Shown here piece by piece: positions 8,175 to 16,764 of a DNA stretch of 64,000 nucleotides; position 1 is the first letter of the stretch, and each line of letters starts with the position of its first letter. The DNA comes from Clostridium putrefaciens (GTDB taxonomy: Bacteria; Bacillota; Clostridia; Clostridiales; Clostridiaceae). The DNA lies in assembly GCF_900461105.1 (NCBI RefSeq), contig NZ_UFWZ01000001.1, positions 2,755,001 through 2,819,000 of the forward strand, written 5' to 3'. Position numbers and translations under genes: made by a program. The notes below the pieces were generated by a model that worked only from the letters and a program-made list of their open reading frames with translations, did no database searches and was not told the DNA's origin.

Positions 8175-9188
8175 TTACCCTTTATAATCTATTTCTAGTA
8201 TTTTAGATCTTAATGCTTTTACAGATCCTTCGTCTAAATTATATATGAATTTAATTATATCTTTATCTTCATTATTTAATCTTTTTGTTTCTTTAAATCT
8301 TCCAGGTGAAACAATTATTACTTCCGATTCCTCTATAAGTTCTTTTACTTCTTGTAAATTTTGTGTATTTGTATACTTTATATTTATACCTCCAAGTCCT
8401 GCACTTTCTAAAGCGCCCTTTATTTTAAACATAAATTCCTCAGATATACACAAAAATCCAAACCTTGTTCCTTCTTTATACCTTGCTATTTTTACGATAG
8501 TTTCTAAATCTGCATTAATAGCGACTCCAAATATCTCTTTGTCAAGTCCTTTTATAAGCTCGTGTACTTCATTAACATGATTAAAGGTTGATATAACTAC
8601 TTGAGATTCTTTTAATAATGTTAATGTTTCTTCATCCATTCTCTTAAGTTCACCTATAGTTAAGGGCACAACATTCATATTCATAGCTTCACTTAATTCT
8701 TTGCTAAACATTCTAGATTGCTCTGTATTGCATTCTACATAAATACCTTTAAGTTCTTTCATGAAATCTGACTTTTCTTTAACTCTTGTACTTACTATGT
8801 CCAAAAACTCGCCAATATTCATACCAGATTCTAAAGCCTCTTCTATTCCTATATCTACAAATCTAACTATTTTATCTCTAACATTTTGCTCCTTCCAAGG
8901 CTTGGCTTCTTCTGCTACAAATGTTCCTTTACCTTGGTAAGATTTTAAAACGCCTTCTTTTTCTAATTCTTTGTAGGCAGTACTTATTGTATTTCTGCTC
9001 ACCTTTAGATTTTCTGATAATTCTCTTTCTGTTGGCATCTTTGTTCCAACCTTGAGAAAGCCACTTCTAATAAGATACATTATTTGCTTTTTTACTTGCA
9101 AATACAGTGGAATACCACTCTTTTTAGTTATAACTATGTTTATTTTAATTCGCCTCCCAAGATCTATTGGACTAATGGATTGAACCAC
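8175..9188 (-). CDS. GntR-family transcriptional regulator of the glutamate mutase cluster
   Basis: A winged helix-turn-helix GntR DNA-binding domain covers roughly residues 22-92 (SGIPLYLQVKKQI ... RELSENLKVSRNTISTAYKELEKEGVL ... GKGTFV). A C-terminal domain of about 240 residues does not look like the FadR or aminotransferase types. It is encoded upstream of glmS in the same direction and probably controls the pathway; the effector is unknown. The translation start is uncertain. The GTG at 9188 has no ribosome binding site and almost coincides with the predicted transcription start. A strong GGGAGG at 9153-9158 is followed only by ATT (9147-9149) or ATA (9141-9143). An inverted repeat covers its promoter, which suggests autoregulation. 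Confidence 0.85.
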   Translation of the reverse strand: MVQSISPIDLGRRIKINIVITKKSGIPLYLQVKKQIMYLIRSGFLKVGTKMPTERELSENLKVSRNTISTAYKELEKEGVLKSYQGKGTFVAEEAKPWKEQNVRDKIVRFVDIGIEEALESGMNIGEFLDIVSTRVKEKSDFMKELKGIYVECNTEQSRMFSKELSEAMNMNVVPLTIGELKRMDEETLTLLKESQVVISTFNHVNEVHELIKGLDKEIFGVAINADLETIVKIARYKEGTRFGFLCISEEFMFKIKGALESAGLGGINIKYTNTQNLQEVKELIEESEVIIVSPGRFKETKRLNNEDKDIIKFIYNLDEGSVKALRSKILEIDYKG

Positions 9189-9224
9189 CGATTAAATAAT
9201 ATCACAACCCACCAGTCCAATCAA
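9166..9224 (-). promoter_or_regulatory. gntR promoter with overlapping inverted-repeat operator
   Basis: The minus strand has -35 TTGATT (9219-9224), a 17-base spacer and -10 TATTAT (9196-9201). A 17-bp inverted repeat with 14 matches flanks the -10: one arm (9205-9221) fills the spacer and the other (9166-9182) lies just after the predicted start site. This is the layout expected for a self-repressed GntR gene; protein binding is inferred. Confidence 0.7.
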
Positions 9225-9500
9225 TACGTTTTCATAACTTGTTTAATACTTTAGTAACCTTTATAATGTACATCTTTTATTAAAGCTTTCTTATTATTAT
9301 AATATTAATAATATATGCCTTTATAAATCTACTATTAATAAAATAAGTAGTTAATTTTAAACCTTTGTATTATTTACCCTTATTATTATGAATATATCTT
9401 TATATCTAATTTAAATGCTAAATATTATTTAACATATTTCACATATAGATATAATATATCTTAATAATATAAATAAGTTTACTTTATGTAGGAGAGTTGA
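9225..9500. other. AT-rich intergenic region between gntR and the DUF3048 gene
   Basis: The two flanking genes diverge. Apart from the gntR promoter at the left side, the only recognisable signal is a TATAAT at 9450-9455 on the plus strand with a poor -35 region, possibly serving the plus-strand gene. No cobalamin riboswitch, repeat array or small gene is seen. Confidence 0.5.
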
Positions 9501-10280
9501 ATGAATACAAATAAGCTATTTGATTATATTATAAAAGTTTTAATTGCTATCTTAATAATCATTATATTAATTAATATTTATAACTATATTAATTATAAAA
9601 AGAATTATATTCCTAACAATAGTATAAATGTATCTCCAATAACTGGTGAGATAATTACTAGTGTTTATAATAAGGACCCCATACCTATCTCAGTTAATTA
9701 CACTGATATTTATGAAAATAATTCAATTTGTGGTCTAGGTAAGGCTGATATTATTTATGAGTTTATAGATGAAAACCAAAAACTTAATTATAACGCTATA
9801 TTTTACAGTAATATCCCAAATAATAATTATCCAATATCATCAATTCGCACTAGCAATTTAGATTCAATTCAAAGTTTTAATTTTAAAGAGGTAGTTGATG
9901 TAGACTCTAATTTAGTAGATGCTAATTACTTGTTTATTAACCTTAATAATCTTTACTGTTCTAATTTTATATATAAAGAAGGCGTATATGAACACTTTTT
10001 AGGAAGCCTTCCTCATATAGATGCCTTAGATAAGGAAATAATAAAAGCTACTAATGTGGTGGTTCAATTTGTAGATGATCCAGCATCTTTTAGAATTTCT
10101 AACAGAAATGATTCAGGATATGGAATGTTATTTTCAAGTGGCAAAGCGTTAAATATGAGATGGTGTAAAGATAACAATAAAACTTCTATGTATGATTCTA
10201 ATGATGTACCCCTTTCCATAGTTAGAGGTAATACTTGGTGGGTGATTATAGATAAAAATAATTCTTTAATCTATAAATGA
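9501..10280 (+). CDS. compact DUF3048 (YerB-like) membrane-anchored protein
   Basis: The 259-residue protein starts at an ATG preceded by GGAG 6 bases upstream. A hydrophobic segment at residues 10-30 looks like an uncleaved membrane anchor. The rest resembles the two halves of DUF3048: SPITGE, then ADIIYEFIDENQKLNYNAIFYS, an IRTSN segment, and the C-terminal NVVVQFVDD ... GYGMLFSSGKALNMRWCKD ... VRGNTWWVII. Typical YerB proteins exceed 320 residues, so the central part is shortened. Function is unknown. It is one of only two plus-strand genes, and its codons and base composition are especially AT-rich. Confidence 0.7.
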   Translation: MNTNKLFDYIIKVLIAILIIIILINIYNYINYKKNYIPNNSINVSPITGEIITSVYNKDPIPISVNYTDIYENNSICGLGKADIIYEFIDENQKLNYNAIFYSNIPNNNYPISSIRTSNLDSIQSFNFKEVVDVDSNLVDANYLFINLNNLYCSNFIYKEGVYEHFLGSLPHIDALDKEIIKATNVVVQFVDDPASFRISNRNDSGYGMLFSSGKALNMRWCKDNNKTSMYDSNDVPLSIVRGNTWWVIIDKNNSLIYK

Positions 10281-10324
10281 TTTCATTTATTCTATAAATA
10301 TAAGAATATTAACCACAATAAAAA

Positions 10325-10352
10325 ACCCATACTTAAAATATTAAGAATGGGT
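10325..10352. terminator. bidirectional terminator between the DUF3048 gene and cwlD
   Basis: The arms acccatactt and aagaatgggt (one mismatch) form a hairpin. The minus-strand transcript from cwlD ends in GGGTTTTTT and the plus-strand transcript in a CTTCTTTTT run, so it can serve both convergent genes. Confidence 0.8.
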
Positions 10353-10387
10353 CTTCTTTTTGATATATTTAAATTGTAATTTATTAA

Positions 10388-10433
10388 ATACTTAATTTTA
10401 ATCATACTTAATTTTAATCATACTTAATTTTCA
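10388..10433. repeat. 16-bp tandem repeat at the cwlD stop codon
   Basis: About 2.6 copies of the unit acttaattttaatcat run through the cwlD stop codon (10424-10426) into the downstream region. The layout mirrors the 16-bp duplication at the citE stop. Confidence 0.8.
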
Positions 10434-11125
10434 TAATATTTATTTACAGCTTTTGTTATTGCTTTAGCAATACTATCTTGATATTCTACTGTTTTAAGTT
10501 TAGCCTCTTCTTCTATATTTGATAAAAATCCACATTCAATTATTACACAAGGAGCTTTGTATCCATCTCGTAATATTTTATAAGTATCTCCTGCCGACTT
10601 TTCCTTTCTATTGTTACTTGGATTTAATTCCTCCCTTAATGTATCTTGAAGTATCTTTGCAAAATCTTTGCTCTTTTCATAATCTGAATACCATACTTGT
10701 GCACCTGAATACTTTATTTGAGGGAACATATTTAAATGTATACTTAGGAACATATCACATTTTATCTTATCTTTCATTAGGCACCTATTATTAAGATCTT
10801 GATTCTTTTTCTCTCTTATTGTACCTTTATCTTCATGCAAACCTTTATCTTCTTCTCTTGTAATATGAACCTCGTATCCTTCCTTTTCTAAACTTTCTTT
10901 TAACATCTTACTTATACTTAAATTAATATCCTTTTCTAAAACTCCACTTTTTGACACTGCCCCGCCATCTATTCCTCCATGTCCTGGGTCTATAAGTATA
11001 ATTTTATTTTTGCTTTCTACAGCTTCTACTTTATAGCTAAAAGGTGTTATAGCTATAATTAATGTTAAAATAAACATTACACTAAAAGTTAACTTGTAAA
11101 TACCTTTTTGTTTTATATATTTCAC
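10424..11125 (-). CDS. cwlD: N-acetylmuramoyl-L-alanine amidase CwlD
   Basis: This 233-residue Amidase_3 family enzyme has an N-terminal signal or anchor (residues 11-30). Its zinc-site residues are visible: His49 (DPGHGG), Glu64 (EKDIN), His130 (SIHLN), with catalytic Glu197 in IIECGFLSN. CwlD removes the stem peptide during spore cortex formation so that muramic-delta-lactam can be made, which is needed for germination. The start is a GTG at 11125 preceded by GGAGGTGA at the right spacing. It is a single gene with a bidirectional terminator downstream. Confidence 0.9.
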   Translation of the reverse strand: MKYIKQKGIYKLTFSVMFILTLIIAITPFSYKVEAVESKNKIILIDPGHGGIDGGAVSKSGVLEKDINLSISKMLKESLEKEGYEVHITREEDKGLHEDKGTIREKKNQDLNNRCLMKDKIKCDMFLSIHLNMFPQIKYSGAQVWYSDYEKSKDFAKILQDTLREELNPSNNRKEKSAGDTYKILRDGYKAPCVIIECGFLSNIEEEAKLKTVEYQDSIAKAITKAVNKYYEN

Positions 11126-11252
11126 AGATATTCACCTCCATCTATTTTAAAATTATTATTAAAGGCATTGTCTTAATATATTGTTCCCATAATAATATAT
11201 TTTAATTAAAAAGTTGGATCTATTTTAAACTAACAAGATAATTTTCTACAAT

Positions 11253-11294
11253 AAAAAAAATCAGTTATCTTTTAAATTAAAAGTAACTGATTTT
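11253..11294 (-). terminator. terminator of the Na/Pi cotransporter-like gene
   Basis: The minus-strand hairpin AAAATCAGTTACTTTT / AAAAGATAACTGATTTT has a small mismatch and is followed by an eight-U run, about 10 bases after the stop codon. Confidence 0.85.
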
Positions 11295-11305
11295 ATATCT
11301 ATATA

Positions 11306-12937
11306 TTATCTAGACACACTTGCATTTATATTTTCAGCAATGTTTGTAGAATGGTCGCCTATTCTTTCAAGATTACTTATTATATCTAAATACACCGCCC
11401 CAGCAGTTGCTGTACATTTACCCTCATTTAATCTTCTTATATGAGATGATCTAAATTCTCTTTCTAATGTATCTATTCTTTGTTCCACATTTAATAATTC
11501 TTCAACTTTGTTTGGATCATTATTTTCATAACTTTCTATTGCAAGTTGTAATGAGTAGATAGTATAATCATACATCTGTTTAAGTTCTTCTAAAGCTTCA
11601 CTAGTATATTCTAACCTTTTTATTATCTTTTCATTTGTTAAATCTGCAATGTTTTCTGCATGATCTCCTATACGCTCTATATCATTTACAACATGAAAGG
11701 TAGAGGCTATAATTCCTTTTTGTTGATCTGAAACTTCTGTTTTTGAAAGTTTCACTAAATATGTAGTTATTTCTTGTTCCAAAACATTTATTATTTTTTC
11801 ATTTTTATAAACTTTTTCAACTAATTTTTCATCATCACTTTCAAAAGCTTTAATAGCAATTTCAACATTTTGTTTAGCCTTATTTGCCATTCTCAAAACT
11901 TCTTTTATAAGCTGACCTAGTGCTATTACTGGTGTTTCTAAAAGCCTGTCATCTATAAACTTAGCTCCAGCCTTTTCTATTTCGTCGTCTCCTTTTATAA
12001 CCTTGTTTGCTATAAGTATTAAATAATTGCTCAAAGGAAGTAATATTATAGTATTTGTTATATTAAAAACTGCATGAGCATTTGCAATTTGTCTTTGTAC
12101 ATTTAATGGACTAACTTGTTGAACTAATTGCGCTAAAGGTACTCTTAGTGGAATAAATATTAACGTACCTATAACATTAAAACACAAATGTATAATAGCT
12201 GCTTTTCTAGCTGTTTTAGATGTTCCTATGCTAGATAAAAGGGCTGTAACACAAGTACCTATATTGCATCCTAAAATTATAGGAATTGCTATAGACATAT
12301 CAATACTACCTGTACCTGCTAAAGCTATAAGTATAGCTGTGGTTGCTGAAGAGCTTTGAACTACAGCTGTCATAGCTAATCCTGCTACAATACCAATTGA
12401 CCAATTATCGCCTATTGCAATGATTAAATCTTTAAACTGTTGAGACTCTGCGATTGGTTTCATTGCATCTCCCATTATTGCCATACCCATAAATAACATT
12501 CCGAATCCTAATATTATGTTACCAAATTCTCTTCTTTTTGTAGATTTCGAAAACATTACTATAGCTACACCTATACCTACAAATATAGGAGCTATTGTAT
12601 CTAACTTAAATGCTACTAACTGAGCAGTTATTGTAGTACCTATATTAGCACCCATTATAACTCCTACTGCCTGTGATAAGTTCATAAGCCCAGCATTAAC
12701 GAATCCTACTACCATTACCGTAGTAGCACTGCTGCTTTGAACTACAGCTGTTATTATTGCACCTACTAATACACCCATAAACTTATTAGAAGTAGCTTTT
12801 TCTAGTATACTTTTTAGCCCTTCACCAGCGGCATTTTCTAATCCTTCTCCCATAAGTTTCATACCATACAAAAATAAACCTAGACCACCTATTAATCCAA
12901 TTATAATTGTCATCGCATTCAAACCATATTCCCCCAT
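11306..12937 (-). CDS. Na/Pi cotransporter family protein with C-terminal PhoU-like domain
   Basis: The 543-residue protein has a membrane half (about residues 1-310) with two internal repeats, each carrying the QSSSATT signature (AVVQSSSATTVMVVG and AVVQSSSATTAILIA). A cytoplasmic half made of two PhoU-like helical repeats follows (IERIGDHAENIAD and LERIGDHSTNIAE). Such NptA/YjbB-type proteins move phosphate with sodium or export phosphate. ATG 12937 has only a weak ribosome binding site; an in-frame TTG or ATG 15-24 bases downstream is possible because GGGGG precedes them. No Pho box was identified. Confidence 0.88.
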   Translation of the reverse strand: MGEYGLNAMTIIIGLIGGLGLFLYGMKLMGEGLENAAGEGLKSILEKATSNKFMGVLVGAIITAVVQSSSATTVMVVGFVNAGLMNLSQAVGVIMGANIGTTITAQLVAFKLDTIAPIFVGIGVAIVMFSKSTKRREFGNIILGFGMLFMGMAIMGDAMKPIAESQQFKDLIIAIGDNWSIGIVAGLAMTAVVQSSSATTAILIALAGTGSIDMSIAIPIILGCNIGTCVTALLSSIGTSKTARKAAIIHLCFNVIGTLIFIPLRVPLAQLVQQVSPLNVQRQIANAHAVFNITNTIILLPLSNYLILIANKVIKGDDEIEKAGAKFIDDRLLETPVIALGQLIKEVLRMANKAKQNVEIAIKAFESDDEKLVEKVYKNEKIINVLEQEITTYLVKLSKTEVSDQQKGIIASTFHVVNDIERIGDHAENIADLTNEKIIKRLEYTSEALEELKQMYDYTIYSLQLAIESYENNDPNKVEELLNVEQRIDTLEREFRSSHIRRLNEGKCTATAGAVYLDIISNLERIGDHSTNIAENINASVSR

Positions 12938-13087
12938 TATAATTTACTTTTACCTTCAAAATAATACAATATATTTATGTATATGTTAATAGAATCTTAC
13001 AACTTTTAACCTAATCTTAATATAGACATACATTTTATGTAATTTAATTATCTATTTAATAAAATAACTTACTATTAATTATACATT

Positions 13088-13167
13088 ATTAGTTTTGACT
13101 ATATTCCACTATTTTATAAACCATTTTTAAATATTTATTTAATAAAGCTAATATAGTCACAACTAAT
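13088..13167. repeat. large inverted repeat in the gap between rpsI and the Na/Pi gene
   Basis: 18-base arms (13088-13105 and 13150-13167, one mismatch; core TTGACTATATT) enclose a 44-base AT-rich loop. There is no U-tract. The surrounding 338-base gap (12938-13275) otherwise shows nothing recognisable. Confidence 0.6.
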
Positions 13168-13275
13168 TATTTTAAAAGGCTTTATATCAACAAGTAATAA
13201 GGTTAACACTTAAAAATATTTAGGTCTTAATATAATGTAAGTTCTATAAACTTAAATAACTTAGGCAAAAAAATA

Positions 13276-13305
13276 AAACCCCCAAACATAAATGTTTGCG
13301 GGTTT
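13276..13305 (-). terminator. terminator of rplM-rpsI
   Basis: The minus-strand stem AAACCCGCAAACAT / ATGTTTGGGGGTTT (13 of 14 paired) is followed by TTTATTTTTTT, 16 bases past the rpsI stop. Confidence 0.9.
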
Positions 13306-13321
13306 CGTGATTTTATTAATA

Positions 13322-13714
13322 CTATCTCTTTGAAAATTGTGGTGATCTTCTAGCTTTCTTAAGACCGTATTTCTTTCTTTCTTTCATTCTTGGGTCTCTT
13401 GTTAAGAATCCTGCCTTCTTAAGTTCAGGTCTTAAAGTTTCATCAGCTTTAACTAATGCTCTTGTAATACCGTGTCTTATAGCTCCGGCTTGACCTGTAT
13501 ATCCCCCACCATGTACATTAACTAAAACATCAAATTTGCTTTTAGTTTCAGTTAAAACTAATGGTTGGTTAGTTATAACTCTTAAAGTTTCTAATCCAAA
13601 AAATTCTTCTATGTCTCTGTTATTTATAGTTATTTTTCCTTCACCCGGTATAAGTCTTACTCTTGCTACAGCTTTCTTTCTTCTACCAGTTGCCATATAT
13701 TGAACTTTAGCCAT
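13322..13714 (-). CDS. rpsI: 30S ribosomal protein S9
   Basis: The 130-residue protein has the conserved bacterial S9 features: [12 protein letters not shown] at the N-terminus, [15 protein letters not shown] in the middle, and the basic C-terminus ending RSPQFSKR, which reaches the P-site tRNA. The ATG follows GGAGG. It lies 26 bases after rplM and ends the rplM-rpsI unit at a strong terminator. Confidence 0.98.
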   Translation of the reverse strand: MAKVQYMATGRRKKAVARVRLIPGEGKITINNRDIEEFFGLETLRVITNQPLVLTETKSKFDVLVNVHGGGYTGQAGAIRHGITRALVKADETLRPELKKAGFLTRDPRMKERKKYGLKKARRSPQFSKR

Positions 13715-13740
13715 TTAAAATTTCCTCCTCTCGCGTCCTA

Positions 13741-14175
13741 TTAGTATTTAAGTTCTAAAACTTCTGGTTTCTGTGCTTGTTGATCATGCTCAGAACCTCT
13801 GTATACTTTAAGCTTTCTTAATGTTTGTCTTCCAAGTACTCCTGTTGGAAGCATTCTTCTTACAGCTTCTTCAAATGCATATTCTGGTTTCTTTTTTAGC
13901 ACTTCTCTGTAAGGTGTTTCTTTTAATCCACCTGGATAAAATGAGTGATGTCTTAACATCTTTTGATCTAATTTCTTTCCAGTTAAAAGTACCTTTTCAG
14001 CATTGATTACTATTACATAATCACCTGTGTCAACATTTGGTGTAAATGTTGGTTTGTGTTTTCCTCTTAATATAGATGCTACTTGGCTGGCAACTCTACC
14101 TAATGGTTTTCCTGCTGCGTCAACTACATACCATTTTCTATCAACTTCTCCTGTTTTAGCTATGTATGATTTCAT
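13741..14175 (-). CDS. rplM: 50S ribosomal protein L13
   Basis: The 144-residue L13 begins [20 protein letters not shown] and contains the conserved [18 protein letters not shown] segment. It is an early-assembly 23S-binding protein. Preceded by GGGAGG, its own consensus promoter and a 110-base leader that resembles the L13 autoregulatory leader of Firmicutes, it is likely controlled by its product. Confidence 0.98.
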   Translation of the reverse strand: MKSYIAKTGEVDRKWYVVDAAGKPLGRVASQVASILRGKHKPTFTPNVDTGDYVIVINAEKVLLTGKKLDQKMLRHHSFYPGGLKETPYREVLKKKPEYAFEEAVRRMLPTGVLGRQTLRKLKVYRGSEHDQQAQKPEVLELKY

Positions 14176-14189
14176 CTTTTTCCCTCCCT

Positions 14190-14253
14190 GAACTTCTTAT
14201 ATAGACTTTTCTAGTTCTTCTATTTCTATGTGAAGATCTAACCTTCGTAGTTC
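14190..14253 (-). ncRNA. L13-leader-like structured 5' region of rplM
   Basis: The transcript between promoter and rplM contains a closing GAACT/AGTTC pairing (14249-14253 with 14190-14194). Inside are a GAAG-GTTAGAT-CTTC hairpin and an ATAGA/TCTAT pairing, just before the ribosome binding site. Firmicutes rplM is known to have an autoregulatory leader; the match is by position and shape, not by a model search. Confidence 0.5.
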
Positions 14254-14291
14254 TTATACACTTAGTAAATATAGTTTTTTCAAACATTATC

Positions 14292-14320
14292 ATTGTAATA
14301 CAATCTTCCTGGTGTGTCAA
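14292..14320 (-). promoter_or_regulatory. rplM-rpsI promoter
   Basis: On the minus strand: -35 TTGACA (14315-14320), 17-base spacer, -10 TACAAT (14292-14297). It lies just downstream of truA, about 115 bases before rplM. Confidence 0.88.
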
Positions 14321-14334
14321 TGTATTTTATTAAA

Positions 14335-15069
14335 TTAATAAAATACTTTTTCTAAACAAAGCCCTGATGACAAAACTGCTTTTCCTGCTTTAGATCTGTT
14401 CTTTGATTCTATTATATCCACTATCTGGCTTGGTGGCATTTTACCTTTTCCAATTTGAACTAAAGTGCCTACTATTATTTTAACCATATTATATAAAAAT
14501 CCATCTGCGGTTATATATACTTTTATATAATTATTATCTTTGTATATTTGTATATCTTTAATAGTTCTAATGCTAGTTTTAACGGAGCTTCCCATATTTT
14601 TAAATGCAGAAAAGTCTTGTTTACCTAGAAAGTATTTACTGGCTTCTATCATTATATCCATATTTAAAGGTTTCCTTACATGATATACATAATTTCTATA
14701 TAACGCTGGTACACTTTCTCTATTAAATATAGTATATGAGTAGGTTTTTGCTACACAGCTATACCTAGCATGGAACTCTTTTTCTACTTCTTCCGAGCTT
14801 AATATAATGATATCTTCTGGTAAGTTTAGATTTATAACATTTTTAATTTTATCTGATGGTATTGTTGATTTAGTATGAAAGTTTAATACAAAAGCCTTTG
14901 CATGTACCCCTGCATCTGTTCTACTACATCCTATTACATCTAAGCTTTCCCCCGTTGATTTAAATATAGCCTCTTCAATTCTTTGTTGAATAGTCATTGC
15001 ATTTTTCTGTCTTTGCCATCCACTATAATTTGTTCCATCGTACTCCACTATTAATTTTATATTTTTCAT
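14335..15069 (-). CDS. truA: tRNA pseudouridine(38-40) synthase TruA
   Basis: The 244-residue enzyme has the TruA N-terminus (IKLIVEYDGTNYSGWQRQ) and catalytic Asp52 in GCSRTDAGVHAKAF. It isomerises uridines 38-40 in tRNA anticodon stems. The start is the ATG at 15069 after AGGTGG; a GTG at 15081 lies inside that ribosome binding site. It follows ecfT directly, the conserved Firmicutes order ecfA1-ecfA2-ecfT-truA-rplM-rpsI. Confidence 0.96.
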   Translation of the reverse strand: MKNIKLIVEYDGTNYSGWQRQKNAMTIQQRIEEAIFKSTGESLDVIGCSRTDAGVHAKAFVLNFHTKSTIPSDKIKNVINLNLPEDIIILSSEEVEKEFHARYSCVAKTYSYTIFNRESVPALYRNYVYHVRKPLNMDIMIEASKYFLGKQDFSAFKNMGSSVKTSIRTIKDIQIYKDNNYIKVYITADGFLYNMVKIIVGTLVQIGKGKMPPSQIVDIIESKNRSKAGKAVLSSGLCLEKVFY

Positions 15070-15081
15070 TATAATATCCAC

Positions 15082-15882
15082 CTATACATAATATATAGCT
15101 ATGGATAACGTTGCTAAAGAAGAATATATTATACTAGCAACGAAATCTATACTTTGCATTTTAAGTTGTTTCATTCTAGTTCTACCTTCTCCGCCTCTAT
15201 AACATCTTGACTCCATAGCCATAGCAAGCTCATCTGCTCTTCTAAATGAACTTATGAATAGTGGAACAAGTAATGGTATTAATCCTTTTGCTTTGTTTAT
15301 TATATTTCCGCTATCAAAATCAGCACCTCTAGCCATCTGCGCCTTCATTATCTTATCAGTTTCATCCATTAGTGTAGGTATAAATCTTAATGCTATAGTC
15401 ATCATCATTGCTAGTTCATGAGCTGGCAGACCTATCTTTTTAAAAGGGTTTAAAAGTCTTTCAATTCCATCTGTAAGCTCAATTGGTGATGTTGTTAATG
15501 TAAGCAAAGATGTTCCAAGTATCAAAAATATTAATCTTAGTACCATAAAGCCTGCTGTACTTAATCCTTCTTTATATATTTTTATAAACTTCCATTGAAA
15601 TATAATATTAGTCCCCTCTACCATAAATAAATTTAAAATAGCAGTTATAACTATAAGTATAAAAACAGGTTTTAAGCCTTTGTATAAATACGTTGGTGAT
15701 AACTTTGCAACTGAAACTGTAGCTAATACGAATGCCACTACAAATATATATCCACTAAAGCTTTTGATTAGAAATAATTGGATTATAAATAATAATGATA
15801 TTAATATTTTAGTCCTGGGGTCTAATTTATGAACAAAAGATTCCCCTGGTACATACTGTCCTATTGTAATATCCTTTATCAT
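15082..15882 (-). CDS. ecfT: energy-coupling factor transporter transmembrane subunit EcfT
   Basis: The 266-residue membrane protein has about five to six hydrophobic segments and two short coupling motifs of the T component: AQMARGADF and AMESRCYRGG. These contact the two ATPases. It is the scaffold of a group II ECF vitamin importer that works with substrate-binding S subunits encoded elsewhere; none is encoded here. It lies 12 bases after ecfA2. Confidence 0.94.
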   Translation of the reverse strand: MIKDITIGQYVPGESFVHKLDPRTKILISLLFIIQLFLIKSFSGYIFVVAFVLATVSVAKLSPTYLYKGLKPVFILIVITAILNLFMVEGTNIIFQWKFIKIYKEGLSTAGFMVLRLIFLILGTSLLTLTTSPIELTDGIERLLNPFKKIGLPAHELAMMMTIALRFIPTLMDETDKIMKAQMARGADFDSGNIINKAKGLIPLLVPLFISSFRRADELAMAMESRCYRGGEGRTRMKQLKMQSIDFVASIIYSSLATLSIAIYYV

Positions 15883-15894
15883 AAGTTCTTCCCC

Positions 15895-16764
15895 CTATAA
15901 GCTAGCTTTCTTGGTATTATCTAAATATTTTAAAATGGCCCTTTTAGCTTGTTCAACTGTAAATATATCTTTTTCTATTTCAAAGCCTCTAGCTCTTAAT
16001 TCTCTAACTAAGTAGGTAATTTGAGGAGCTGCTAGCCCAACTTGTTCTAACTGATCTATATTTTGAAATATTTCTTTTGGCTTTCCATCTAAAATGCAAG
16101 TTGCCTTATTCATTACTATAATTCTATCCGATACTTTCGCAACGTCTTCCATACTATGTGAAACTAATATTATAGTCATATTATAGTCCTTATGTAAGGT
16201 TTTAATTTGAGATAATATATCGTCTCTTCCCTTTGGGTCAAGTCCTGCTGTAGGTTCATCTAATATAAGTATCTTAGGTTCCATAGCTACAACACCTGCA
16301 ATAGCTACACGTCTTTTTTGACCTCCACTTAAATCAAAGGGTGATTTATCCTTATACTCTTCGTAATCTATTCCTACCATTTCCATTGCTCTTTTAACTC
16401 TTTTAAGTATTTCCTCATCTTTTAGTCCTAAATTTTTAGGACCAAAAGCTATATCTTTTTCTATAGTTTCTTCAAACAATTGATATTCAGGATATTGAAA
16501 TACTAAGCCCACCTTTTTTCTTACATCACTTAATTTTACTCCTCTTTTAAGTATATCTTGCCCATCAATTATTATTTTTCCACTGGTGGGTTTTAATAAG
16601 CCATTTAAGTGCTGTATAAGTGTTGATTTTCCTGATCCTGTATGTCCAATAAGAGCAACAAATTCACCGTCATTTATTTCTATACTTATATCGTCTAATG
16701 CCTTCTTTTCAAAAGGTGTATTTTTCATATAAACATGAGTTAAATTTTCTATTTTAATTGACAT
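15895..16764 (-). CDS. ecfA2: energy-coupling factor transporter ATPase EcfA2
   Basis: This 289-residue ABC ATPase has Walker [10 protein letters not shown] at residues 40-48, the signature LSGGQKRR, Walker [13 protein letters not shown] and a switch histidine in VSHSMEDV. It forms a heterodimer with EcfA1 to power vitamin uptake through EcfT. Its start overlaps the end of ecfA1 by 16 bases, so translation is coupled. The C-terminal domain after residue 220 is typical of ECF ATPases. Confidence 0.95.
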   Translation of the reverse strand: MSIKIENLTHVYMKNTPFEKKALDDISIEINDGEFVALIGHTGSGKSTLIQHLNGLLKPTSGKIIIDGQDILKRGVKLSDVRKKVGLVFQYPEYQLFEETIEKDIAFGPKNLGLKDEEILKRVKRAMEMVGIDYEEYKDKSPFDLSGGQKRRVAIAGVVAMEPKILILDEPTAGLDPKGRDDILSQIKTLHKDYNMTIILVSHSMEDVAKVSDRIIVMNKATCILDGKPKEIFQNIDQLEQVGLAAPQITYLVRELRARGFEIEKDIFTVEQAKRAILKYLDNTKKASL

